From: Prevotella sp. UBA2725
GTDB lineage: Bacteria; Bacteroidota; Bacteroidia; Bacteroidales; Bacteroidaceae
Assembly (NCBI GenBank): GCA_002353825.1
Contig: DEKJ01000064.1
Span: 1 to 64,000, forward strand
DNA length: 64,000 bases
Reading direction: 5' to 3'
Positions 44,814 to 54,600 of this stretch are shown in pieces. The notes beneath the pieces were generated by a model, which worked only from the letters and a program-made list of their open reading frames with translations, was not told the DNA's origin and did no database searches. Position 1 is the first letter of the stretch, and each line of letters begins with the position of its first letter. Made by a program: the position numbers and the translations under genes.

Positions 44814-44949
44814 TCTAAACTCCAAATAGTCCGACCAGACTCTATAAACAACAGAACTTCAAGGGAAGAGGATGCGCCTGTATAGGCGTACCCTTTCCTT
44901 TTGGTTTCTGTTGTGGGGTAATCTTTGGTCGGACAACCCTGAGTTTAGA
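44814..44949 (+). ncRNA. Long structured leader RNA, near-continuous hairpin, unknown class
   Basis: Five nested helices can be paired by eye. TCTAAACTC (44814-44822) pairs with GAGTTTAGA (44941-44949). GTCCGACCA (44829-44837) pairs with TGGTCGGAC (44926-44934). CAACAGAA (44849-44856) pairs with TTCTGTTG (44906-44913). The stretch 44861-44871 pairs with 44891-44900 around one bulged A. TGCGCCT/AGGCGTA (44873-44890) closes a GTAT loop. All outer helices are perfect. It lies between a promoter motif and the five-gene operon. It could be a riboregulator, a processed non-coding RNA of the system, or a sensor element. No known riboswitch consensus is recognised. Confidence 0.7.
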
Positions 44950-45000
44950 GACTAAAAGGATAAGGGTGCGCTTTCTTATTTTCCCGAACAAGAAATATAT

Positions 45001-46179
45001 ATGGGCAAGATATTAGAATTCATAGAAAAAGATGGGGACGGGAAATATTCCTGTTACAAGACGAAGAAATTCTGTCTTGACGGGACTGATCCCGACACAT
45101 TAGACTATGACGATAGACCGGCACAAGAACTCAAGAGTGGCAAGTTTGCGGAAACAGATTTGTCAAGGGTGGAAACTGTCAATATCGGCCTTAAGATAAA
45201 TCGACTGGCATCGTTTCCTCTATTCTCATATTTTCTTGATGGCTCAAGACATGTTTATAAAGTAGATGACATAGCAATAGGGAACAGAATCTTTCCTTTC
45301 CTTGCTGGACAAATTATTGTCGGTTGCTGCCAAAGGAGAGATCGTGACGAATTCAAGAAATGTGAGTTGACAAGGAAAGTCGTAATTGCTCTACCCATCA
45401 ACTTCAACTACGATGGAGATAAAGAAGACGATTTCTGCCGCAATTACTGTGAAAAGTTAAACAGCGTAATATCAAGCAACCGGTTTGTTCGAGATATTCA
45501 ACTTCGAATAGACAAGATGTTGCTTTACAAAACCGATGGTGGCAAAGACTCTTCTCAAGACAAAAATAGTTTTAAGAATAGCGGTACTGCTAAAATACAA
45601 ACAGAGATGACAGATGAAGAACAATTTATGGTTCGTTCATTATGTCGTCAAAATCTACTTGACAATGAACATTACCTTATAAAAGATGGATCGATAGAAT
45701 ACTACCCAAGTTCATCTAATATGAGCAAGGCTGAATGGACACAAATGCGTTCAAATTACAAGCATGTAGTTGGTGTGTCAAAAATGTTTAATCCCGATCT
45801 GCTCAAGGACTTTAGAGGAAGAAAGTTATCAAAGACTATAGCAGCACTTCGCCCTTTTGAGAGGACGAAGGCTTATCGTTACCTTGCTTTAGATGGTGCT
45901 TGTGAGTTCGCAATATGGTATGTCAGACTAAGGAAATCCAATTTTAGAGAGACCAACTTTTCTGATGTGGTAAAATGTGAAATGCTTCTTGAGGAACCTG
46001 GGGCAAGCATTGATACTGATCTCGTAAACGTAATCAGCGCGAATATCATCAGAGAGGCTTACCCCGTCTGTTACGGCAAAGATTCAAGATGGGCCAATCA
46101 TCTATATCCCGTTTTCCTGACAGAAAGCTTCTGTAAATCTAATTACATAAGCCAAGACATCATTCTCAACTTATTCTAA
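45001..46179 (+). CDS. NurA-like nuclease
   Basis: A 392-aa first gene of the operon. The SYFLDGSRHVYKVDD segment places Asp80-Gly-Ser like the first metal-binding Asp of NurA 5'-3' nucleases. The C-terminal DSRWANHLYPVFLTESFCKS resembles the conserved last motif of the family. The next gene is a HerA-type ATPase 2 nt downstream, the partner NurA requires in archaea and in several bacterial defence systems. The middle ~150 residues are divergent. Nuclease role likely but not certain. Confidence 0.72.
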   Translation: MGKILEFIEKDGDGKYSCYKTKKFCLDGTDPDTLDYDDRPAQELKSGKFAETDLSRVETVNIGLKINRLASFPLFSYFLDGSRHVYKVDDIAIGNRIFPFLAGQIIVGCCQRRDRDEFKKCELTRKVVIALPINFNYDGDKEDDFCRNYCEKLNSVISSNRFVRDIQLRIDKMLLYKTDGGKDSSQDKNSFKNSGTAKIQTEMTDEEQFMVRSLCRQNLLDNEHYLIKDGSIEYYPSSSNMSKAEWTQMRSNYKHVVGVSKMFNPDLLKDFRGRKLSKTIAALRPFERTKAYRYLALDGACEFAIWYVRLRKSNFRETNFSDVVKCEMLLEEPGASIDTDLVNVISANIIREAYPVCYGKDSRWANHLYPVFLTESFCKSNYISQDIILNLF

Positions 46180-46181
46180 TA

Positions 46182-47849
46182 ATGACAAAAATTATAGGAA
46201 AGGTCTCAGCTACAGAAAACAATCCGTCAACAATCGACGAATTTTATTTCTGGACTGATAAAAAACAAATACTTAGCCCCTTTGACATTGTAAAAGTGTG
46301 TCACGAGGGTGACTCTATCACATATGGAGTGGTAGAGGAAATCAACCATATCACAGATGCACCAAGCCATTTTACAAGCTACATCTCAAGTGATTTCGGT
46401 GATACTTCTGATAATATAGGAAACATGAATCGACTTGGCATGAATTATATCAAGGCACGTGTCTCCTGCAATACAAAAAACATATACACACCCGTCCTCA
46501 ATGGACGACAAGTATCATTGTGTAATGAGGATGACATCAAAACCGCATTGGGCTTAAACGAGAAAGAAGTAAAGAATCCCCTTGCCAGCGGTTATCTACA
46601 GATGTATAATGGTGACTCAACAATAAAAGTCAAAGTTGTTCTCAATGCGAATTTTATCTTGGGGCCTGATGGTGCACACATAAATATATCAGGTATATCT
46701 GGCCTTGCTGCAAAGACAAGTTACTCAATGTTTCTACTAAGAGCCATCCAGGAGAAATTTGTTCTGGAGCAAAATCAGTCTGTAGCTTTTGTATTCTTCA
46801 ATGTAAAAGGAAGAGATCTGATGGCCATTGATGAGCCTAACGTAGAACTATCGAAACAGGATAGTGAAATCTATAATTCTCTTGGCCTTTCGGGGAAGCC
46901 ATTTAGCAATGTGCATTACTATTATCCTTATAGCAAGGATAAGGCGACGGCAAACGTACAAAGCTACGCCCACCCTGACGATGTGAAAAATCAAGTCGCA
47001 CAAGGGAAGGCGAGCAAGTACAAGTTTACCTATGAAAAATGTACAGATCGCTTAGACCTTCTTTTAGCCAATGAAGACGACAGCACTGGCACGTTGGAAA
47101 GTTGTGTCAATTATATTATAAATGGACAAGAACCATTCCAGAATGTAACAACGTGGCAAACCTTGTTGGAAAAGATTGACGAATGTACTCGTACCCATTC
47201 GAATGGTGGAAACAAAAACGAAATTCAAGTCACGAGCTGGAGAAAATTTAAGCGTTGCGTCAGTAAGGCTATTAAGAACGGCATGTTCAATATGAATCTT
47301 AATGACAATACTAATGAGATTGATCTGACTGAAGAGATCGCCAATAATCTTAGAGATGGGCAAGTAATGGTCATTGATATTGCAAGGCTTGACGACAATG
47401 CACAAAGTTTTGTATTTGGTAGTGTCGCTCGCGCCATATATGACTTAAAACTTGGTTCCGATAGAGACAATGTCCCAGACAAGATCGTTCTATTCGTAGA
47501 TGAACTTAACAAATATGCATCAACTGATGTTCCTAAAAGTTCACCTATTTTGAAACAACTGCTCGATATAGCTGAGCGAGGACGCTCACTTGGCGTTATC
47601 CTCTTTGGAGTAGAACAGTTTCGCAGTGCTATACATGACCGCGTAAAGGGCAACTGTGCAACTCAGGCTTATGGAAGAACAAATGCAATAGAAGTCTCCA
47701 AGCCTGATTACCGCTACATTCCAAAAGTGTATCAGAACATGATGACCCGCCTTACACCCGGAGAGTATATCCTGTCTAACCCTGCTATGCGGTCACTCGT
47801 GAAAGTTAAGTTCCCAATGCCGGCATATAAACAATACCCCAACGGATAA
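46182..47849 (+). CDS. HerA-like hexameric DNA-translocase ATPase
   Basis: 555 aa. The N-terminal HAS-barrel (residues 1-70, IIGKVSATENNPSTIDEFYF) is typical of HerA/FtsK-superfamily translocases. The P-loop is a variant, GISGLAAKTS (171-180), with Ala in place of the Gly before Lys. Walker B is IVLFVDELN (about 435-443), and GRSLGVILFGVEQFRSAI is the sensor region. It would drive DNA through a ring and feed NurA. Overall confidence in HerA is high; ATPase strength with the altered P-loop is unknown. Confidence 0.85.
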   Translation: MTKIIGKVSATENNPSTIDEFYFWTDKKQILSPFDIVKVCHEGDSITYGVVEEINHITDAPSHFTSYISSDFGDTSDNIGNMNRLGMNYIKARVSCNTKNIYTPVLNGRQVSLCNEDDIKTALGLNEKEVKNPLASGYLQMYNGDSTIKVKVVLNANFILGPDGAHINISGISGLAAKTSYSMFLLRAIQEKFVLEQNQSVAFVFFNVKGRDLMAIDEPNVELSKQDSEIYNSLGLSGKPFSNVHYYYPYSKDKATANVQSYAHPDDVKNQVAQGKASKYKFTYEKCTDRLDLLLANEDDSTGTLESCVNYIINGQEPFQNVTTWQTLLEKIDECTRTHSNGGNKNEIQVTSWRKFKRCVSKAIKNGMFNMNLNDNTNEIDLTEEIANNLRDGQVMVIDIARLDDNAQSFVFGSVARAIYDLKLGSDRDNVPDKIVLFVDELNKYASTDVPKSSPILKQLLDIAERGRSLGVILFGVEQFRSAIHDRVKGNCATQAYGRTNAIEVSKPDYRYIPKVYQNMMTRLTPGEYILSNPAMRSLVKVKFPMPAYKQYPNG

Positions 47850-47861
47850 ATAAATAAAATT

Positions 47862-49667
47862 ATGGACAAACCAAGTATACAGAAGCCTAAAATAGGCAAG
47901 GACTTGCTACAGATGTTCATGCTTCAACTCTATAGTGATCCTCGCTGTATCTATAGGGAATATATACAAAACTCACTCGATGCCATTAACGAAGCAGTGA
48001 AACTTGGCATTCTGTCTAAGAAGAAGGATGGACAGGTTGTAATCAATATTGACAAAGACTTTATCAAAGTCGAAGATAATGGAACAGGCATAAAAGCAGA
48101 AAATGCCGCTAAAACTTTAATGGATGTTGCTAACAGCATCAAGAATGGCATTGATACTGCGGGGCAGTTTGGCATTGGCCGACTTTCCGGTGGCGGATAT
48201 TGCAAAACTCTCGAATTTTGCACTTCATATCAAGGTGAGGCAACATCTACTGTTGTCTCTATGGACATCAATAAGCTACGTACCATCATAAACGATGATA
48301 CTAACAAGGAATCTGCAGAAGATGCCATGACTGAAATCTGTAGTGTTTCTTACAATGAGGAGGATAAAGAAAAGCATTACTTCCGAGTAACACTCAAGAA
48401 TATTATTAACTCTGCTAATGTTCTGCTTAATGAAGATGAAATTCTTTCATATATAAGGCAAACAGCTCCAATAGATTATTCCACTACATTCAATACCCTT
48501 ATTAACTCGAATGATCAGAAGACCTTTGTTGAGAGACATAAATCTATCGATAAGATAAATGTGTCGTTTAACGATATTACTAATATTGAAAAAAGTTACG
48601 GTCTTAAAGTGACAGGAAGTGGAGATGAGATTGTTAAGCTAAGGTACTTTGAACTACCTGAGCACCCTAAATATGGTAAACTTGCATGGGGTTGGTATGC
48701 CGTCACGCCTTTCTCTGTTCAGATAAAGGATGAGAAAGATGAGAATGCAGGAATTCGGCTTAGGATACATAACATATCCTTAGATAAGAATATTCTCGAT
48801 CCTCTGTTCCGTGAGTCACGTGGAAATAAATATTTCTACGGAGAAGTATTTATTACCAATGATAATATAAGGCCCAATAGTGCCAGACAAGGTTTAGCCC
48901 CAGGCAAAGAGGCGGATGCTCTGATGGAGCAACTTCGGAAATACTTCAACAATGTTCTGCACTCTGTCTATTATAGAGCTAACAAGCTAAAGAATCTATT
49001 ATCAAAGGTCGGAGCAACCGCAGACCGAATCGAGACATCCAAAGAGGAGGTAAGGCGGACTTTAGCTTCTCAACTGGAAAATATTGTTGATGATTTTCAG
49101 AAGGCTCTAAATCGAACAGGGAATGATGAAGTCAACGATATCATAGACATCTATGCTCAGAAATACAAGGGGGAACTGGAAGAGAAGGTTTCGAGTCTTA
49201 TATTAACTTATAAGACCGGAAGCATGCCTCCTGCTTCAATAAACTCAACTCCCAATCCAGCCCACCCCGCCAAAAGTGTTGGAGACCATACGCCGACACA
49301 GCCGGAAGCACCATCTACAAGGGGAAAAGGCGACCTGTCGCCTCAGTCTGGTACAAAAACAGAGGAAGATAAACCCAAGTCCGGAGGGGAGTCTAATACC
49401 GGTGGTCAACGCGCTTCAGACCCTCCCCACCAGAATTTCCCACAAAAGACGCCTGCTACCAGGGGTGAAGCTGCTGAGACGGGAAAGTCTAAAACGGTAA
49501 CCATAAATTCTTTAATAAACCAATTGGTTAACAGTGGGAAATATTCAGATAAGGAAATTAAGCTTCTCAAGGAAGTTATGGAAAGAATGGATATATTCTG
49601 TCCAAAGGCTGACAAGAAGAAACTGAATCAACTGATGATGTGGGCAATAAAAAGTGTCACCTTCTAA
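47862..49667 (+). CDS. GHKL (HSP90/MutL-like) ATPase
   Basis: 601 aa. The Bergerat fold is intact: N-box REYIQNSLDA (Glu33, Asn37, Asp40), G1 EDNGTGI (71-77) and G2 GQFGIG (101-106). A middle domain and a helical stretch follow, then a low-complexity linker rich in P, S, T, G and K (about 455-545), and a small C-terminal helical domain. It may act as an ATP-dependent clamp or chaperone for the neighbouring nuclease complex. Not MutL or HtpG by overall layout. Confidence 0.82.
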   Translation: MDKPSIQKPKIGKDLLQMFMLQLYSDPRCIYREYIQNSLDAINEAVKLGILSKKKDGQVVINIDKDFIKVEDNGTGIKAENAAKTLMDVANSIKNGIDTAGQFGIGRLSGGGYCKTLEFCTSYQGEATSTVVSMDINKLRTIINDDTNKESAEDAMTEICSVSYNEEDKEKHYFRVTLKNIINSANVLLNEDEILSYIRQTAPIDYSTTFNTLINSNDQKTFVERHKSIDKINVSFNDITNIEKSYGLKVTGSGDEIVKLRYFELPEHPKYGKLAWGWYAVTPFSVQIKDEKDENAGIRLRIHNISLDKNILDPLFRESRGNKYFYGEVFITNDNIRPNSARQGLAPGKEADALMEQLRKYFNNVLHSVYYRANKLKNLLSKVGATADRIETSKEEVRRTLASQLENIVDDFQKALNRTGNDEVNDIIDIYAQKYKGELEEKVSSLILTYKTGSMPPASINSTPNPAHPAKSVGDHTPTQPEAPSTRGKGDLSPQSGTKTEEDKPKSGGESNTGGQRASDPPHQNFPQKTPATRGEAAETGKSKTVTINSLINQLVNSGKYSDKEIKLLKEVMERMDIFCPKADKKKLNQLMMWAIKSVTF

Positions 49668-49691
49668 ACTAAAGAGTATTAAACTAATCAA

Positions 49692-51692
49692 ATGGGAAGA
49701 CCAAAGAAGAAAAAAAAAGTATTGCTTATTGAACCAGATTACGCGAATAAGTTTCCACCAATAGGTTTGATGAAGATATCCACCTATTATAAGAATCTTA
49801 GTAATTGGGACGTAACTTTTTTCAAGGGCGACCTGAAAACGCTTGTATTAGAAACAATTACAGACAAATGCGTTGATGCCTTTGAGAAAATAGATAACAG
49901 TATCGACTGGTCACTCAAGAAAGATAAGATCTTTGAGTTTATTAAGACGAGAAAACGGAACTTGATTGTTGAGATAGGGCTGGATAAGTCTGACTACTCT
50001 ATACTGCTAGAAGGGCAACTTGTCGACTACAAAGATTATTGGTGGAAAGGAGAATGGAAGAAGCACCCCGAATGGGACCGAGTAGGAGTCACCACGCTTT
50101 TTACATTCTATTGGGATAAGACTATACAAACTATTGAGTTCGCCAAGCTCCTATGCAAGGACTGGAAACACAACTTGATGGTCGGGGGCGTGCTTGCTTC
50201 CATTCAACCTAAGGAAATTGAAGCGGCAACAGGCGTTAAGCCACATGTGGGAATTCTGAAAGAAGGAGAGCTTGATAAAGGTGATAAGCAGTATATAGAC
50301 AATCTTCCTCTTGATTATTCCATATTGGACGAAATAGACTATAAGTATCAGATGTCGAATGCGTTTTATGGCTACATGTCAAGAGGATGCATTCGCCATT
50401 GTGCTTTTTGCGCAGTATGGACACTAGAGCCAGTATATATGCCATATATCCCCCTAGCCCCTCGTATAGAAAAGACAAGGATGGAATTCGGCGACCAGAA
50501 GGACTTACTGCTCATGGACAATAATGTTCTGGCATCGAAGAATTTTGAACAAATCATTCAAGAAATTAAAGATTGCGGATTTGAAAGAGGCGCCAAGTTC
50601 ATCCAACCTGATGAGATGGCCTTAGCTGCAAGAAATCTGGAAAACGAAACGAACGACAAAGCATATGTTCGCAAGTTACAATCTCTGATTGTTGAGTTCT
50701 ACAATCGTTTGCCAAAGGGCGAGGATTCATTCAATGTATACAAAATAATAGATAAATATCACATAAAGCATCGCCTCACAAGTAAGAAACAAAATCTATT
50801 AGATGCCTATGAGGAGATAAAGCCTATTTGGGAAAGGCATTTCCATCCAATGGCAAAAGCCCGTTATGTAGATTTTAATCAAGGGGTAGACGCAAGACTT
50901 TTTACTGAGGAAAAGGCTCGCTTATTGGCTTCAATTGCCATAAAGCCTTTGCGCATCGCTTTTGACGATATAAAGACGAGGCCTAAGTATGAACAGGCCA
51001 TAAGATGGAGTGTAAAAGCAGGAATTAAAGATTTCTCTAATTACCTACTCTATAATTTTATGGATAAGCCAATAGACCTTTATCGTCGTCTTCTGATTAA
51101 TGTGGAATTATGTGAAGAATTAGATGTCAATATCTATTCCTTCCCTATGAAGTATCATCCCTTACGTAAAGGACAAGAAGGCGACATTGACTACTCCCAC
51201 AATCGAGATTACATCGGCAAATATTGGAACAGGAAATACATTAGAGCTATCCAGGCTATTCTTAATAGCACTAAAGGGAAGGTCGGCAAAGGCGAATCTT
51301 TCTTTTATGAAGCTTTTGGCTCCACCGAAGAAGAATTCATGGAGCTACTGGAAATGCCTGAAACCTTTATTCTATACAGATTCTTCTTCAAATGGCTGGA
51401 TCAGATTGGTGAAAATGGAACGGAGCATTGGAGAGAGGCTTGGAAGAAGTGCAAAAATAAGCTTCCACAAGAAAATTGGGGAAAGGTACTTGATGTAATA
51501 CATAGGAACCAGTTTACCGAGGAAGAAAAACAGCAATTCTCAGACGAAGATATCCTCCGACTATTAAGTTATTATACAAATTTCAGAAAAGATATAATCA
51601 CTCCTGGAACGAAACTTTATAGTCTGAAAGAGGATTATGACAGTCACCCTTTAAGAATACTTCGTAGACGTAGAGCAGATAAGCATGATTAA
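49692..51692 (+). CDS. Radical SAM protein with B12-binding-like N-terminal domain
   Basis: 666 aa. The [4Fe-4S] motif is Cys233-x3-Cys237-x2-Cys240 in SRGCIRHCAFCAVW. The N-terminus (KKVLLIEPDYANKFPPIGLM) has the Rossmann-like start of cobalamin-binding domains but lacks the DxHxxG motif. An extra ~250-residue helical C-terminal region is present. An A9 run (49710-49718) sits at codons 7-9. Its 3' end overlaps the next gene by 8 nt. It probably modifies a nucleic acid or metabolite; the reaction is not predictable. Confidence 0.83.
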   Translation: MGRPKKKKKVLLIEPDYANKFPPIGLMKISTYYKNLSNWDVTFFKGDLKTLVLETITDKCVDAFEKIDNSIDWSLKKDKIFEFIKTRKRNLIVEIGLDKSDYSILLEGQLVDYKDYWWKGEWKKHPEWDRVGVTTLFTFYWDKTIQTIEFAKLLCKDWKHNLMVGGVLASIQPKEIEAATGVKPHVGILKEGELDKGDKQYIDNLPLDYSILDEIDYKYQMSNAFYGYMSRGCIRHCAFCAVWTLEPVYMPYIPLAPRIEKTRMEFGDQKDLLLMDNNVLASKNFEQIIQEIKDCGFERGAKFIQPDEMALAARNLENETNDKAYVRKLQSLIVEFYNRLPKGEDSFNVYKIIDKYHIKHRLTSKKQNLLDAYEEIKPIWERHFHPMAKARYVDFNQGVDARLFTEEKARLLASIAIKPLRIAFDDIKTRPKYEQAIRWSVKAGIKDFSNYLLYNFMDKPIDLYRRLLINVELCEELDVNIYSFPMKYHPLRKGQEGDIDYSHNRDYIGKYWNRKYIRAIQAILNSTKGKVGKGESFFYEAFGSTEEEFMELLEMPETFILYRFFFKWLDQIGENGTEHWREAWKKCKNKLPQENWGKVLDVIHRNQFTEEEKQQFSDEDILRLLSYYTNFRKDIITPGTKLYSLKEDYDSHPLRILRRRRADKHD

Positions 51693-54600
51693 TTATAATT
51701 GGAATACTCCATTAGTAACATTGTTTAATGACAACTTTATTGATGAGGATATCTATATTGGTCTTACACAATTCGGCATACAATACTTACGAGATTTGAA
51801 GAAAGAGGAGGCTCTAAAGCAGTCTTCCTTTCTGAAGCAGGTAGCTGCCAAATTGTGTGAGTTCCTTGATGTTTTTATCAGCATTGAGTTTAAGAAGTTA
51901 TCTCTTGATGAGTTTGTTATGTCAATACCACAAGATCTGATAACTTCAACTGAGTATATATTTATTTGGATAACTAGCCAGAAGGGTTCTGAGGCTACCA
52001 TTAAGCGAAGATTTCCATCTCCTATGCAACTATTATACTACGTTATAGCTGAACAAGAGGACATACTTCGCATTACATATGATAGAAGTACATTGACTGG
52101 CGCTGACTATAATCGTTACAAGAATGAGATGATATGCATCATCTCGTTACTTGCTAGACTCTCTTCGAACTTTGCCAATTGTTCTTTTTATGGCAGATTG
52201 TTTTCTAAGATTCTATCAGATAGCCATGTATCAGCCGAAGAATTAACACAGGCCTGGACAAAGTTCGAGAACCTTTCTATAGAAGATGCACTTAATAAAA
52301 AACATCTTAAGATTGCAACTGAACGCGACAGTTCTCTTGAGGCATTGTTTGAGTTGAGTAGGAAGAACCTCTCAGTAAGAGCACGCAATGTATTAGGTAG
52401 AGCCGGAATATACCATTATGCCGATTTTCTGCCTTGGATAGAAGATACTAAAAAAAGTTTCCTGGAGCTGAAAACCTGTGGAAGGAAAAGTGATCTGGAA
52501 CTGAATCAACTAAGAGATTCAATGCTTGATGCGATTGCGTCATCTAAGAACGTTCCTGTCGGAGCATTGGTTATGAACGGCGCCGCTGGGGAATGTGAAC
52601 AAAAGAATGCCATTGAAATTCTAAAGAATAACTTACTTAGTAATAAATGCGACGCTAATATATATGCTTATTTTACATCCGATGTCGGGAAAAAAGCATA
52701 CAATGTAATTGTCGCACCCTTAAAGACTTGTCATGACATTGTCAGATACAACAAAGTTGAAGCTCTTGACCTTCTTTCGTATATCCAAGAAGGGCTTGCC
52801 TTGTCAATTGTTTCTGTTGACGACTACGACGTAATGCCATTTCTTATCCATTCCTTATCAAAAATACAAGACTTCATCTCTAGCAATAAAAAGGAACTGA
52901 GAAGAAATAAATTGTCATCAAAAGCCAAAGATAGATTGATAGAAGAAGATTTTAACAATATTGTAAAAGGGCTCCGTGGCAGAAGTAGACACGTTGTGCT
53001 TTCTGTTGCGACGGATTATCATAGTTTTCTTCGTTTGAAGTCAGCAAATAAAAATATATCTGATATTAAAAATGCAGGCCATAAAACTGAAGAAGAGATA
53101 GAAGAAGCCTATACTACCTTTCAGGCCCATTGTCTTGGAATTCTATTTGTCGACGATAGCTATACAAGCGTAAGTTTGTTGAGTAATACTTTCCCATTCT
53201 TGACCGCTAAAGATGTTATGTTTATTGATGCTTTTTATAAAGAGAATGGCTATATGCCAAGTTTCTTTATACTGAAAGCCTTTCTTTCCACATCACATAG
53301 CAAAAACATCTCGGTGTATGCAGATTATTATGGCCTCAGCGATAGTAAACCGCTAACATTGGACGAACTGTCCAAAAGATACCTATTAACAAGGGAGCGT
53401 GTAAGACAACTTATCGCGACTCCTTCAAAATGGCATGATAAAACGCTCGACTCTATTACGCAGCAAGAAGGATTATGGTCTCACTATGCTTTTCTAAATG
53501 ATAGCCTCATGACTTGTGAAAATTGTAACTTTATAAGCATTAATCAGAAAGAACAACTCAATATTTCTTTCTATTCATTCTGTGGGCTGTGCAATTTGCT
53601 CTTACATTTTAGTATTATCTCAATAGATAATGAGTTTTTCGCTTTCTCTAAAGAGATTGCCTCATATCGAATTCAATATGCTGTAAGAGAAGTCAAGAGA
53701 TTAGATAAGCTGAATAAAACGAATGACCTCAAAATACCTATAAAAGAATATTTTATAGAAAACGACGAATATTGGTCCACAAATCATGTCTATAGTGAAC
53801 AATCAGAGAAACTTGCATACAAATTATTGGAGGCCATAATCCATAAGGTGCTCCCAGAGATTGTGTGCAAGGATGGTGTTCTATTGTTTAAGGCAAATCA
53901 TAGAGATATAAAGGATGTTATATATGGTATTTTAGAGGCTTATGGCAAGCCTATGAAGTTAAAAGATATCTTCGTAAAATACAAAGAAATTATTCCGGAT
54001 GATGGCCACGACACACCTGCTTCCTTAAGGCAAAGCATCTTACTTGACGAGCGCATTGAACCAATAGGGAAGATATCCACTTATAAGCTTAAGAAATGGA
54101 GCGGCTTTGCAGGAACTATCCCAGAGCTATTGCTAACTTTATTAAAGACACATGTTGACCCTGTAAAGGTAGATACCCTTGTGGAAGAATGTCTGAAGTT
54201 TCGCCAAGACTCAACAACGAGAAGCATCAGGAGCAATATATCGGCAAAAGTCTCCAATGGCATGTTCACGATGTACTATCCGGATTTAGTAGGCATTGCA
54301 AATCGGGAATATGACAAGAAATTTATGCAACTTCCTACATCCTTCAAAGAATTCATCAATGCCTTCAAAGATTTTGTCTTGAGCAACAAGCGCTATCCTG
54401 AAATGCGAAATCTCGGTTATGAGAGTATGCTGATTAGATGGTATAACGATGCAAGACAGCTAATATGCCTTACCGATGATCAGATAGAAGAGTTTTCAAA
54501 TACCATAAAATGGCTTGACAAATTCCACTATCCAAGAAACAGTAATGAACGTAATTTTCTTAGGCAATGCGAGCTTTATAAGAACTTCGTATCTGATACA

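Noticed and set aside
44814..44949. Retron or CRISPR-like RNA component
   Set aside because: No reverse transcriptase, Cas gene or direct-repeat array lies nearby. The structure is one long hairpin, so a retron or CRISPR label is not supported.
44608..45000. Known riboswitch (glnA, TPP, cobalamin)
   Set aside because: No conserved cores of these classes were found. The hairpin pattern does not match their multi-helix junctions.
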